A stretch of DNA of 47,226 bases from Candidatus Woesearchaeota archaeon (lineage in GTDB: Archaea; Nanobdellota; Nanobdellia; Woesearchaeales; JACPBV01), in NCBI GenBank assembly GCA_019323195.1, contig JAHWHQ010000062.1, forward strand, positions 1 through 47,226, read 5' to 3'. Below, one piece after another: positions 1 to 8,139 of this stretch. Numbering within the stretch: position 1 is the stretch's first letter; every line of letters starts with the position of its first letter. The notes beneath the pieces are model-generated. The model ran no database searches and was not told the DNA's origin. It worked only from the letters and a program-made list of their open reading frames with translations. The translations under genes and the position numbers were made by a program.

Positions 1-9
1 CCTTTATTT

Positions 10-648
10 TCACTTTATCCCTCTCAAGAGTTCTTCATTATTTTTTATCTCTTCCCCTATCGTGCTTACCTCTCCATGCCCGGGGTAGAGCTTAGTCTTA
101 GACGGGATATCTCTTAATCTCTTAAGTGAACTAAGAAGATCATTCATATCTCCTCCTGGCAGGTCAACCCTCCCTATGCCGTTTTTGAATAACGTATCCC
201 CGCTGAAAAGGCACCCTTCAAGCATATAACAAACCCCCCCCGGAGTATGTCCTGGAGTATACAGCACATCCATCCTGAAGTTCCCAAGCTCTATAGGTAT
301 CTTTACCTTATCAACAAAATTATCCACCTCAGGAATTGTTATCTTATTATTGGAGCCGTCAAAAAGCCTCAGATAAAGGTTTGCTTTTTTCATTATTTTC
401 ATATCCGCTGAATGCAGGTAAAAAGGTACATTGAGCCTTTTTCTCAGCATCTCTACTGCACCTATATGGTCATAATGGCCGTGCGTATTCAGGATTGCAA
501 GAACATCTAGCTTATTATCTCCTATATAATTTATGATCTTCTTTCCATCGCTTCCAGGGTCAATAATCACGCACTCTCTCTTTTTATTGCTCACAACATA
601 ACAGTTCTCTTTCCACATCCCGTTTACTGCCCTTTCAACTACGCACAT
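10..648 (-). CDS. Metallo-beta-lactamase-fold hydrolase (GloB-like)
   Basis: A 212-residue MBL-fold metal hydrolase. The zinc-binding signature THGHYDHIG is near residue 55, followed by the later ligands in TPGHTPGG (about 132), SGDTLF (about 149) and the terminal PGHGE (about 190). Length and motif order match the small hydroxyacylglutathione-hydrolase/thioesterase group without the extra C-terminal helical domain. It is the last gene of a leftward operon after an ACP and an SDR; its start codon overlaps the SDR stop by one base (TAATG). That context favours hydrolysis of a thioester, perhaps an acyl carrier, over detoxification of glutathione conjugates, but the substrate cannot be read from sequence. 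Confidence 0.85.
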   Translation of the reverse strand: MCVVERAVNGMWKENCYVVSNKKRECVIIDPGSDGKKIINYIGDNKLDVLAILNTHGHYDHIGAVEMLRKRLNVPFYLHSADMKIMKKANLYLRLFDGSNNKITIPEVDNFVDKVKIPIELGNFRMDVLYTPGHTPGGVCYMLEGCLFSGDTLFKNGIGRVDLPGGDMNDLLSSLKRLRDIPSKTKLYPGHGEVSTIGEEIKNNEELLRGIK

Positions 649-1343
649 TAAATCCCACCCAGTTCAAGGGTTTGTCCTGTTATCATCCTGCTTTTTTCAG
701 AGATTAATATGTCGATAGCATTTGAAATATCCTCAAAATTTAACCTTGATGCCCCTTCTTTCAGTATATTTGAGATTACATCATCATTCAGTTTTTCAAT
801 CATTCCGCTCTTGTCTACTAATGACAACCTTATGGTATTGACTGTTATCTTCTCTGAAGCAACCTCTTTGGACAGAACCTTGGAAAACTGCTCAACAGCT
901 GCTTTTGATGCGCTGTATATAGAATTCCCCTTAGAACATAAAGGAACAGCGATTGTAGACATGTTTATGATCCTCCCATGGCCCTCTTTCCCCATAAGCT
1001 TTAACGCCTCCCTTGAGCAGAGAAATGTCCCGATAAAGTTCGTTTCAAAAACCTCCTTTGCGGTCTTAGCAGGGGTAAGAAGGGCAAAGTTCATGGAAAA
1101 AATCCCTGCATTATTCACCAGGAAATCAATTTTTTTACATGTCTTTCTGATCTCAGAAAACATCTTTTTTACCTGCTCTTCATCAGATATGTCCAGGCAG
1201 AAATGTTTATAGTTTTCCAGCCCCAGATCAGCATTTGTACGGCTGCACCCTATGACACTCAGCCCTTTTTTGGCGTAATACTCTGCCAAATACCTGCCTA
1301 TGCTCCTGCTGGTTCCGGTAATGACCATTACCTTATTGTTCAT
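648..1343 (-). CDS. Short-chain dehydrogenase/reductase (FabG-like)
   Basis: A 231-residue classical SDR. The N-terminal nucleotide-binding motif is TGTSRSIG (about residue 9), the NNAG motif is near residue 77, and the catalytic Ser and Tyr-x-x-x-Lys (YSASK) lie near residues 128-145. The fold and length fit 3-oxoacyl-ACP reductase-like enzymes. It starts one base after the stop of an acyl carrier protein gene and overlaps the next gene by one base, so all three are probably translated from one message. Reduction of an ACP-bound 3-oxoacyl group is the simplest inferred role; sugar or alcohol dehydrogenase activity is possible. Confidence 0.85.
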   Translation of the reverse strand: MNNKVMVITGTSRSIGRYLAEYYAKKGLSVIGCSRTNADLGLENYKHFCLDISDEEQVKKMFSEIRKTCKKIDFLVNNAGIFSMNFALLTPAKTAKEVFETNFIGTFLCSREALKLMGKEGHGRIINMSTIAVPLCSKGNSIYSASKAAVEQFSKVLSKEVASEKITVNTIRLSLVDKSGMIEKLNDDVISNILKEGASRLNFEDISNAIDILISEKSRMITGQTLELGGI

Positions 1344-1344
1344 T

Positions 1345-1638
1345 TTATTCTTTTGCCAAAAGGGATGCTATATAATCGGCAAGCGTTTTGATTGTGCTGA
1401 ACGGGTTGTTTTTCTGCGAAAAGGCATCCTCATGGGCCAATGTAAGGGTCTTGCCCATCTCTTCCTCTATCTTTTCCTCTGTTGCTGTGATGAACCTGAT
1501 GAATGTAAGTGAATTCAGGCCCCCTGAGCCGCCAAATAACCCGGTATCAGGGGATTTCTTGAGTTTGCTTTCTTCAGGCCTCCCTTCATTGATCTCATCA
1601 ACAACCTCATAGATCAGCTTTAGTATTTTATCTTCCAT
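1345..1638 (-). CDS. Acyl carrier protein
   Basis: A 97-residue acidic helical protein with the carrier-protein signature GGLNSL; Ser43 is the expected 4'-phosphopantetheine site (NSL in place of the usual DSL). The reading frame stays open further upstream, but the ATG at 1638 is chosen: CTCACC at 1649-1654 gives a GGTGAG ribosome site at suitable spacing on this strand, the extra residues upstream look non-protein-like, and they would run into the divergent gene. It is the first gene of the ACP-SDR-hydrolase operon. A second, unrelated-looking ACP lies at 26483, so this genome keeps locus-specific carriers for secondary acyl chemistry. Confidence 0.85.
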   Translation of the reverse strand: MEDKILKLIYEVVDEINEGRPEESKLKKSPDTGLFGGSGGLNSLTFIRFITATEEKIEEEMGKTLTLAHEDAFSQKNNPFSTIKTLADYIASLLAKE

Positions 1639-1800
1639 TTTCCAGTTGCTCACCCCCTTTATACTAAAAATATAATGATTTATACCTTTATGTAATACTC
1701 CTGGAGATATCTGCTCCTTATTTAAATCTTTGGTTTGAAATAATAAATTATTTAAATGTACCTCTAATCTTAGGATAGGAGGTGTTTTAAGATCAAAGAT
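1639..1800. promoter_or_regulatory. Divergent promoter region
   Basis: This 162-base AT-rich gap separates the leftward ACP operon from the rightward E1 operon. On the minus strand a TATAAAT box (1680-1686) precedes the ACP ribosome site. On the plus strand ATTATTTAAATG near 1747-1757 is a TATA candidate. A perfect GGAGGTG lies at 1778-1784, 16 bases before the ATG at 1801, which is unusually far. No ATG, GTG or TTG occurs in frame between a stop at 1771 and 1801, so that start is forced. The shared promoter suggests that the two operons are expressed together. Confidence 0.55.
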
Positions 1801-2739
1801 ATGTTTACAGCCTATTACAAGGATATGCTTAAGATCAGGTATTTCGAGGAGAAGATAGACTTTCTTTTTAGCCGTGGCAAGATCCATGGAACTGCCCATT
1901 CCTGTATCGGCCAGGAGGCAGTTGCAGTAGGCGCATGCGCAGCGTTAAAAAAAACAGATTTCATAACCAGCACACACAGGGGTCATGGCCACGCTATTGC
2001 AAAAGGCCTGGACATAAAAAGATTCATGGCAGAGCTGGCAGGAAAAGCCACTGGCTATTGTGCAGGGCGCGGAGGTACGCAGCATAGCGCATCCATAGAG
2101 CATGGTTTCCTGACAAACGGCATAACAGGCGGTATGTCTCCTGTTGCAGCCGGCCTGGCATTATCTTTCAGGATGAAAAAAACAGGGCAGGTTGTACTTT
2201 GCTTTTTTGGTGATGGTGCTGTTAATGAAGGCCATGTGCAGGAAACACTAAATATCTCTGCAGTATGGAACCTTCCAATAGTATTTATCTGCGAGAACAA
2301 CCTCTATGCTATGTCAACCCCCGTGAAAGAGGCGATGTCAGTCAAGGATATAGCAAAAAGGGCAGAATCCTATGGTATGCAGGGTTATATAATTGACGGC
2401 AATGATCTTTTATTGGTAAAGAGAATTACTGAAGAAGCTGTCGAAAATGCAAGAAAAGGCAATGGCCCGTCATTCATTGAATGCAAGACCTACCGCTGGA
2501 AGGGGCATTCCAAGAATGACAGATGCATGTACAGGACAAGGGAAGAGGAGAACGAATGGAAATTAAAAGACCCTATACAGAGGTTCAGGGAAAAGCTTTT
2601 GCATGATAATATTGCCGGTGAAAAAGACCTTGACATTATTGAAGAAAAAGCAAAAGATGAGGTTGAAAAGGCAGCAGATTTTGCGCTTAGCAGCCCAGAA
2701 ACAAAGCCGGACACGCTTTATGATAACCTATATGCCTGA
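1801..2739 (+). CDS. 2-oxoacid dehydrogenase E1 alpha subunit
   Basis: A 312-residue thiamine-diphosphate enzyme subunit of the pyruvate/acetoin/branched-chain dehydrogenase E1 alpha family. The ThDP/Mg motif begins GDGAVNEG near residue 137 and closes with ENN near residue 166; the active-site loop STHRGHGHAI is near residue 57. Length fits the short E1 alpha type. It pairs with the E1 beta gene starting nine bases downstream. E1 decarboxylates a 2-oxoacid and transfers the acyl group to a lipoyl domain, which is also encoded here. The 2-oxoacid substrate cannot be assigned from sequence. Confidence 0.92.
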   Translation: MFTAYYKDMLKIRYFEEKIDFLFSRGKIHGTAHSCIGQEAVAVGACAALKKTDFITSTHRGHGHAIAKGLDIKRFMAELAGKATGYCAGRGGTQHSASIEHGFLTNGITGGMSPVAAGLALSFRMKKTGQVVLCFFGDGAVNEGHVQETLNISAVWNLPIVFICENNLYAMSTPVKEAMSVKDIAKRAESYGMQGYIIDGNDLLLVKRITEEAVENARKGNGPSFIECKTYRWKGHSKNDRCMYRTREEENEWKLKDPIQRFREKLLHDNIAGEKDLDIIEEKAKDEVEKAADFALSSPETKPDTLYDNLYA

Positions 2740-2747
2740 AGCTAAAA

Positions 2748-3725
2748 ATGAGACAGATAATGTATATTGAAGCTATAAGGGAAGCATTAAGGGAAGAATT
2801 AAACAGGGATAAGGATGTCTTTTTGCTTGGAGAGGACATTGGGGAATATGGAGGCGCTTTTGGCGTTACCCGTGATTTGTTCAGCGAGTTTGGGCCAGAA
2901 AGGATAAGGAACACCCCCATGTCCGAATCAGCGATAACAGGTATTGCTGCAGGAGCCGCCATCAACGGCCTAAGGCCTGTAGCAGAGCTTATGTTCATGG
3001 ACTTTATCACATTAGCGATGGACCAGATACTTAATCATATGTCCAAATTCAGGTATATGTATAATGGCCAGGTAAAAGTTCCTGTTACGATAAGGACGCC
3101 TGCAGGAGCAGGGCGCGGTTACGGCCCAACACACTCCCAAAGCCTGGAGGCATGGCTTATGAATGTTCCCGGGATCAAGATAGCTGCCCCTTCAACGCCG
3201 TATGATGCCAAGGGGTTGCTGAAATCTGCTATACGCGATGATAACCCTGTAGTCTTCATCGAGAATAAATTACTTTATGCTAAGTCAGGGGAAGTTCCTG
3301 AGAAGGACTATACCCTTGAATTTGGAAAAGCTGCGATAAGAAGAGAGGGTACAGACATAACCCTAATTGCGCATTCAGGTATGAATGCTCTTGCCATGGA
3401 AGCGGCCATAGAGCTGGAGAAGGAGGGTATCAGCGCAGAGGTTATCGATCCCAGGACGCTGAAGCCTTTGGATATTAAGACCATTACCAACTCCATAAAA
3501 AAGACCCATAAGGCTGTCATAATAGAGGAAGGCTGTAAGCTTTGCGGCATTGGCGCTGAGATAGCATCCCAGATCATTGAGAACGCATTTGGCCATCTCG
3601 ATGCCCCTGTCAGAAGGATAGCTGCAGCAGATGTCCCTATTGCCTGCTGTCCTTCCCTTGAAAGGGCTGCTATCCCAAGCAGGGAATCAATAATCAAAGC
3701 CGTGAAGGAGATAAAAGATGTTTGA
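2748..3725 (+). CDS. 2-oxoacid dehydrogenase E1 beta subunit
   Basis: A 325-residue E1 beta protein: an N-terminal pyrimidine-binding transketolase domain (FLLGEDIGEYGGAFGVT near residue 26, ELMFMDFI near residue 83) and a C-terminal transketolase-C domain (from about residue 195, with EEGCKLCGIGAEIA near residue 259). It forms the alpha2beta2 E1 with the preceding gene. An alternative start four codons in (MYIEAIREAL) is possible. Its last eight bases overlap the lipoyl-domain gene, so the two are translationally coupled. Confidence 0.92.
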   Translation: MRQIMYIEAIREALREELNRDKDVFLLGEDIGEYGGAFGVTRDLFSEFGPERIRNTPMSESAITGIAAGAAINGLRPVAELMFMDFITLAMDQILNHMSKFRYMYNGQVKVPVTIRTPAGAGRGYGPTHSQSLEAWLMNVPGIKIAAPSTPYDAKGLLKSAIRDDNPVVFIENKLLYAKSGEVPEKDYTLEFGKAAIRREGTDITLIAHSGMNALAMEAAIELEKEGISAEVIDPRTLKPLDIKTITNSIKKTHKAVIIEEGCKLCGIGAEIASQIIENAFGHLDAPVRRIAAADVPIACCPSLERAAIPSRESIIKAVKEIKDV

Positions 3726-3948
3726 GGTAATAATTCCAAAGATTGAGGCGAACACAGAAGAGGTTACAATAGTCAGATGGCTGAAAAACGAAGGTGATAA
3801 AGTTGAAAAGGGAGAGCCTCTTCTTGCAATCGAGACCGCAAAAACAGTCATGGATATTGAAGCAGAGCAGTCAGGCTTTTTAAGGAAAATCTTGTCAAAA
3901 GAAGGAGAAAAAGTCCCTGTCCTGAAGCCCGTTGCCCTTCTGGAATGA
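3718..3948 (+). CDS. Stand-alone lipoyl (biotinyl/lipoyl) carrier domain
   Basis: A 76-residue protein that is just one lipoyl-type swinging-arm domain. Lys42 in the hairpin ETAKT is the attachment residue; the sequence is of the lipoyl type (ETDKA-like) and not the MKM of biotin carriers. In pyruvate-dehydrogenase-like complexes this domain is normally the N-terminus of E2, but here the peripheral-subunit and acyltransferase domains are absent and the gene ends cleanly. No E2 or E3 is seen nearby. It probably accepts the acyl group made by the two E1 subunits encoded just upstream and hands it to a different acceptor. Confidence 0.85.
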   Translation: MFEVIIPKIEANTEEVTIVRWLKNEGDKVEKGEPLLAIETAKTVMDIEAEQSGFLRKILSKEGEKVPVLKPVALLE

Positions 3949-3984
3949 AATGGCGGCTAAAAGAGAAAAACCCTTATATTATTG

Positions 3985-4932
3985 TTATAAATCTTTTCTT
4001 TTAAACCAATCGACAAACAACCTAATCCCCTCTTCTATCTTCACTTTAGGCTTATAGCCCAATAATCTTTTTGCCTTGTCAATGTCTGCGAATGTAACAT
4101 CCATATCCCCTTTTTGTTCAGGTATATGTCTTATCTTTGCTTTTTTGTCTAGCCCTTTTTCTATAAGCTCTATCAGGTGATTCAATTCCACAGGATTATT
4201 ATCCCCCAGGTTTATTATCTCAAAATTAAGGTCTTTATTCAAAGCCGATACTATCCCTTTTACTATATCCTCTACATAGGTGTAGTCTCTTTTGGATTTT
4301 CCATTTCCAAAAACCTCGATCTCCTTATCATCTGATATGAGTCTTGTGAATTTATGTACTGCCATGTCCGGCCTTCCTCTTGGGCCGTAGACTGTAAAGA
4401 ACCTTAGGCATACTATTTGCATTTTGTGCATTAGGTTGTAATATCTGCACAGCACCTCGCCGGTTTTTTTTGTTTTTCCATAAGGGTTTATCTGCCTGCT
4501 TGTTTCATCCTCTTCAGAAAAAGGGATTTTTTCATTTGCCCCGTAAACTGAAGAGGATGAGCTGAATACAAGCTTCTTTATCCCGTACTTTCTTGCTAAT
4601 TCAAGCATTATTAAAGTACCCCCTACATTAACATCCTCATATATCTTAGGGTTTATTACTGACGGCCTCACGCCTGTACGCGCAGCCAGGTGGACAACCT
4701 TTTCAGGTTTTTCCTTGCTGAATATAGAGTCCATCTCGCTGTAATTAAGGATATCTGTCCTGTAGACCTTGAAGTTGGGGTTCTTGAGCAGGCTCTGGAT
4801 ATTGGCTTCTTTTATCTTAGGGTTGTAATAGTCATTAAAATTATCTATGCATATCACCTTATTCTCCTTAACCAGTGAATCACATAGGTTAGACCCTATA
4901 AATCCTGCTCCTCCAGTTACAAGCACTTTCAT
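3985..4932 (-). CDS. NAD-dependent nucleotide-sugar epimerase
   Basis: A 315-residue extended SDR of the UDP-glucose/UDP-glucuronate 4-epimerase group. The dinucleotide motif GGAGFIGS is at residues 7-14, followed by HLAARTGVRPS (about residue 82), SSSSVYG (about 126) and the catalytic Tyr-x-x-x-Lys in YGKTK (about 151). HLAARTGVRPS with LRFFTVYGPRGRPDMA is typical of UDP-glucuronate 4-epimerases, so UDP-GlcA to UDP-GalA is the likeliest reaction. It is convergent with the lipoyl gene. The 5' end is odd: its start codon and first eleven codons are duplicated 150 bases upstream (see 4899-5095). Confidence 0.85.
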   Translation of the reverse strand: MKVLVTGGAGFIGSNLCDSLVKENKVICIDNFNDYYNPKIKEANIQSLLKNPNFKVYRTDILNYSEMDSIFSKEKPEKVVHLAARTGVRPSVINPKIYEDVNVGGTLIMLELARKYGIKKLVFSSSSSVYGANEKIPFSEEDETSRQINPYGKTKKTGEVLCRYYNLMHKMQIVCLRFFTVYGPRGRPDMAVHKFTRLISDDKEIEVFGNGKSKRDYTYVEDIVKGIVSALNKDLNFEIINLGDNNPVELNHLIELIEKGLDKKAKIRHIPEQKGDMDVTFADIDKAKRLLGYKPKVKIEEGIRLFVDWFKRKDL

Positions 4933-5095
4933 ATTAAATCATCTCTAGTTAGTTGTGTACCAAAAACATAATGTGTCGGGGTGGGCTACTAGCTTTAGTT
5001 GTGTGGCAGTGGGGAGGCTCAAATTCAAAACATTGTTTTGAATCTTCTTAAATCCTGCTCCTCCAGTTACAAGCACTTTCATCTTAAATCATCTC
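4899..5095 (-). repeat. Duplicated start region of the epimerase gene
   Basis: Bases 4899-4945 and 5049-5095 are 47-bp direct repeats with one mismatch (4933/5083), offset by exactly 150 bases. Each holds the start codon, leader and first eleven codons of the epimerase gene. The upstream copy (ATG at 5082) keeps the better ribosome site (GGAGGAGATGATTTAAG) and is next to the promoter region, but its frame runs into foreign sequence and stops at 4945, giving a 45-codon relic. The downstream copy feeds the intact gene, 12 bases after that stop, so re-initiation or coupling is possible. A small duplication-insertion or a deletion remnant of a paralogous gene would both produce this. Confidence 0.8.
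5023..5043. other. 21-bp perfect palindrome inside the duplicated leader
   Basis: The arms ATTCAAAACA and TGTTTTGAAT are exactly complementary around a single central T. The palindrome lies in the 103 bases of novel sequence between the two copies of the epimerase start. It could be an operator or the trace of a small inserted element; nothing in the sequence decides between these. Confidence 0.6.
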
Positions 5096-5248
5096 CTCCC
5101 ATAACAATAATCACCCCATATTTTTAACCTTCTAATAAAGTATTAACACCAGTTTTATCACCCTGTTAAAATAGAATCATTTATATATTTTACCCAATTG
5201 CATGATGGAGTCGTATTTTAAGAGAGGTTATTTAACTATAAATAAAAA
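5096..5248. promoter_or_regulatory. Divergent promoter region, epimerase / glycosyltransferase
   Basis: AT-rich gap between the duplicated epimerase start (leftward) and the glycosyltransferase (rightward). Leftward, GGTTAAAAATATGG near 5118-5131 (minus strand) can serve as TATA. Rightward, ATTTATATATTTT near 5187-5199 is a good TATA candidate, and a GAGGTT at about 5224 lies 20 bases before the ATG. No other gene is visible. Confidence 0.45.
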
Positions 5249-6406
5249 ATGAACGCCTGTATCGTAACCTATGAGTTTCCTCCTGAGGTAACTTCCGGAT
5301 TTTCAAGAACCGCCTATAATCTTGTTGATTACCTTTCAAATGAGAACAATAAGGTAACTGTTGTTACTTCTTCAGAAAAAAGAGATACCCTGATTGTAAA
5401 TAAAAATCTTACAATTATATACCTTCCAAGAATTAAAAACCTTTCTCAAAGGGTGAAACGGCTATTTTTTCTGAAAGAATTGGACAAATTCTTCAATAGT
5501 TATAATCCTGGAAGGTTCGACATAATCCACTTCTTGGATGCACATGAATCTTATTGCATAAATAATAAGTTTAAAAAAACAAGAGTAATAATCTCGGTTA
5601 ACGAGTACTACAGTTTCATTGGATTTTTTGGCATACTTAAATACCCCTGCTCTTTTTTAGAAAAATCTTTAAGGCTATTTTATCACCCTTATTTAAAATA
5701 CCTAAATAAAAAATATCTGCCTCAGGCAGATATGGTTGTATGCAATTCCAGATATTTGAAGGGTATAGTCCAAAAAGGAGCAGGTATTGAAAAAAATAAG
5801 CTGAGATTAGTATACAAGGGGATAGATACCAGCCTGTTCAGGCCGGGTAGAATAACAGGAAAATATAACTCAAAAAAAATCCTTTTTGTCGGAAATAACC
5901 TTAAAAGAAAAGGCCTTATTTATCTGTTGCGTGCACTTAAAAACCTTAAAAATATGCACCCCAGTGTCCAGCTGATTATTGTAAGCAAAGAGGCGGGTAA
6001 AAAAATAACTGATTATATAAAGAAAAACAATTTAAATAGGGTCTTAGTCCTTACTAATTGTGGTGAGAAAAAACTCGTAAGGCTTTATCAGGAAGCTAAT
6101 GTTTTTTTAATGCCTTCAGTATTAGAGAACATAGCCCAAACATTGATGGAAGCGCTTGCAACTGCTACGCCGGTGATATGCACTGATGTTGGTTCAAATA
6201 AAGAGCTTGTAAATAATGAAGTTGGTATTCTGATAAGGCCGAAAAAAAGCTGTGATATTGCAAGGGCTGTTAATTTTATCTTTAAAGACGCCTTAAAAGC
6301 CAAAAAACTTGGGTTTAGGGGAAGAAAGATGATTATGGATAAGTTTAACAAAAAAAACATGTCAAAAAGCTATTATGAAATTTATAAAGAGTGTCTAAAA
6401 AAATGA
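5249..6406 (+). CDS. GT4-family glycosyltransferase
   Basis: A 385-residue GT-B glycosyltransferase. The N-terminal half starts with the usual strand (NACIVTYEFPPEVTSG) and the C-terminal GT1/GT4 domain has KKILFVGNNLKRKG (about residue 209) followed by the donor-site stretch EALATATPVICTDVGSNKE (about residue 299), the E-x7-E type motif. It is a retaining, nucleotide-sugar-dependent enzyme by family; donor and acceptor are unknown. No membrane segment is evident. Its stop overlaps the next start (ATGA), coupling it to a B12-radical SAM protein. Confidence 0.9.
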   Translation: MNACIVTYEFPPEVTSGFSRTAYNLVDYLSNENNKVTVVTSSEKRDTLIVNKNLTIIYLPRIKNLSQRVKRLFFLKELDKFFNSYNPGRFDIIHFLDAHESYCINNKFKKTRVIISVNEYYSFIGFFGILKYPCSFLEKSLRLFYHPYLKYLNKKYLPQADMVVCNSRYLKGIVQKGAGIEKNKLRLVYKGIDTSLFRPGRITGKYNSKKILFVGNNLKRKGLIYLLRALKNLKNMHPSVQLIIVSKEAGKKITDYIKKNNLNRVLVLTNCGEKKLVRLYQEANVFLMPSVLENIAQTLMEALATATPVICTDVGSNKELVNNEVGILIRPKKSCDIARAVNFIFKDALKAKKLGFRGRKMIMDKFNKKNMSKSYYEIYKECLKK

Positions 6407-7920
6407 AAATAGCTCTTATAATACCGCCAAACATATTTTTGACAAAGGAATATACTCCCCCTTTAGGATTTGCCTACTTGGCGGCAGTCCTGAGGGAAGA
6501 TGGTTATGATGTAAGGATTGTAGACAGTCTTGTTGAAGATTATGATTATAGGGCTTTATCTAAGGTCATAAAAAGGCTTGACGCAGACGTTTATGGTCTT
6601 GCATGCTGGACAGATTCACGCTTTGAAACTTTCAAGACTGCTTCCTTAATAAAAAAAGTTTGCCCTGATTCCTTGGTTTTAGTTGGCGGCTGTCATGCTC
6701 AGTTTACTGATGTTGACCTCCTAACAAACATAAAAGATATTGATATTGTAGTAAGGGGCGAGGGCGAATTGACCCTTCTTGAATTAGCAAAAAGAATAGT
6801 TGATAACAAAGGATTTGAAGATGTTCTTGGCATAACTTACCGGGACAAAAAAGGAGGGATAAAGGTTAACCCCCCCCGGCCCATCATCCAGGATTTAAAT
6901 AAGCTTCCCTTGCCGGCAAGAGATTTGCTGCCTATGAATAAGTATAATCCCTCTTTGGAAGCTACATATGATAAAAAAGTAACCTCTGTTATGTTTAGCA
7001 GGGGTTGCCCGATGAAGTGCATTTTCTGCTCAAATAATAAGATATCTCACGGCACTTATCGCATAAGGGATCCTTCTAAATGTGTAGATGAGCTGAAGAT
7101 GCTTAAGGAGAAATATCATTTTAAGGCTTTCGACATATGGGACGATACATTTAACATAAACAAGAAATGGCTGAAAGAGATATGCAGGGGAATAATAAAA
7201 GAAAGATTAGACATAAAATGGTATGCCAGAGCAAGATTAAATTTTGTTGATAATGAGTCCATTGAAATTATGAAAAGAGCAGGCTGCAATGCCCTATGTT
7301 TTGGAATAGAATCTGGAAGCCCCAGAATACTGAAGGTTATAAAGAAAGGTATAACAGTTGAAATGGTTAAAACAGGCATAAAAAAATGCCTTGAAAAAGG
7401 CATTGCCGTAAAAACAGGATTTATCTTTAATCATCCTGAAGAAACATTGAAGGACGTCAAGATGACGATGGATTTGATGTTCTACCTTAGGAAATTAGCT
7501 GCTGGCTATAATCAGAAGCTTAAAACAACCCCCGGTATGCTTAGGATATACCCTGGTACAGAAGTAGAGATTATAGCGAAGAAGAATAACATAATCCCTA
7601 AAGATTTTTCCTGGTCAAGGCCTTATTATAATTTTGAGAACCTAAGGTGGGACACTTCGCCTTATACGCCCCTTTATGATGGAATCCCTCATGATAAATT
7701 AGCAAGATTCTACATAGATAAGTCTCTAAAGCAAGGCGACTGGTTTCCTTCTTTCCAGCTTATCTTTTATGATATAAAAACCTTTTTGAAAAAACCAAGC
7801 CCGCGCATCCTGTCTTCAATCGCAAGCAAGGCAGGAAGGACCTTTATTAGATTGAAGCCTAGGGAATATTATGAAGTAATGAAGCAGACAAGTGCATTGC
7901 TTAAAAGGAAGATGGGTTAA
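6403..7920 (+). CDS. B12-binding-domain radical SAM protein
   Basis: A 505-residue two-domain enzyme: an N-terminal cobalamin-binding-like Rossmann domain (about residues 1-140, with LVGGCHAQFTD) and a radical SAM domain whose CxxxCxxC cluster is CPMKCIFC near residues 202-209. A GTG four codons earlier is possible, but the ATG at 6403 overlaps the preceding stop (ATGA) and gives the conserved MKIALI start. Enzymes of this class carry out methylation, ring contraction or other radical reactions on unactivated carbons. The position among glycosyltransferases suggests a sugar or lipid-carrier substrate; this is inference. It is convergent with a second protein of the same class at 8140-9513. 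Confidence 0.9.
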   Translation: MKIALIIPPNIFLTKEYTPPLGFAYLAAVLREDGYDVRIVDSLVEDYDYRALSKVIKRLDADVYGLACWTDSRFETFKTASLIKKVCPDSLVLVGGCHAQFTDVDLLTNIKDIDIVVRGEGELTLLELAKRIVDNKGFEDVLGITYRDKKGGIKVNPPRPIIQDLNKLPLPARDLLPMNKYNPSLEATYDKKVTSVMFSRGCPMKCIFCSNNKISHGTYRIRDPSKCVDELKMLKEKYHFKAFDIWDDTFNINKKWLKEICRGIIKERLDIKWYARARLNFVDNESIEIMKRAGCNALCFGIESGSPRILKVIKKGITVEMVKTGIKKCLEKGIAVKTGFIFNHPEETLKDVKMTMDLMFYLRKLAAGYNQKLKTTPGMLRIYPGTEVEIIAKKNNIIPKDFSWSRPYYNFENLRWDTSPYTPLYDGIPHDKLARFYIDKSLKQGDWFPSFQLIFYDIKTFLKKPSPRILSSIASKAGRTFIRLKPREYYEVMKQTSALLKRKMG

Positions 7921-7927
7921 ATATTAA

Positions 7928-8035
7928 ATTAGACTGGCAGAAATCCCCTGCGTTAATTGGAAATCCTTTGGATTTCTAATTTGCTGAAAATGCTTGCATT
8001 TTCATCATACGCAAGTGGATAAATGCCAGTCTGAT
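7928..8035. other. Structured element: closing stem with two internal hairpins (copy A)
   Basis: AGACTGGCA (7931-7939) pairs perfectly with TGCCAGTCT (8024-8032). The stem continues inward through symmetrical internal loops as ATCC/GGAT and TGCGT/ACGCA. Enclosed are two perfect hairpins: GAAATCC-ttt-GGATTTC (7960-7976) and TGAAAATGC-tt-GCATTTTCA (7985-8004). The whole can fold as a three-way junction of about 105 bases in DNA or RNA. It sits just after the radical SAM stop. A second element of the same design is at 9589-9653. It could be a structured RNA 3' end, a mobile-element relic or a protein-binding repeat. Confidence 0.65.
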
Positions 8036-8040
8036 TTCCT

Positions 8041-8117
8041 AAAAATTTACATCATATATCAGCCCCGAACAATCCCCACCCTTTAGGGTTGGGGTAGTGG
8101 CTGATGTAAATTTTTTT
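8041..8117. terminator. Probable bidirectional terminator hairpin
   Basis: AAAAATTTACATCA (8041-8054) pairs with TGATGTAAATTTTT (8102-8115), continuing with GCC/GGC after a bulge. An inner GC-rich hairpin runs CCCCACCC-ttta-GGGTTGGGG, with one bulged base. The A-run on the left and T-run on the right give a T-tract on whichever strand is transcribed. It lies between two convergent genes (ending 7920 and 8140), the expected place for a shared terminator. Confidence 0.6.
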
Positions 8118-8139
8118 GAATTATCTCTTTTTTAGTCAT

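Noticed and set aside
709..1212. Plus-strand frame opposite the SDR gene
   Set aside because: It is a shadow of the real SDR gene, which has all expected motifs and operon spacing.
7928..8035. Structured element considered as an integron attC site
   Set aside because: Outer stem ends lack the GTTRRRY/RYYYAAC core sites, and no integrase or cassette array is present.
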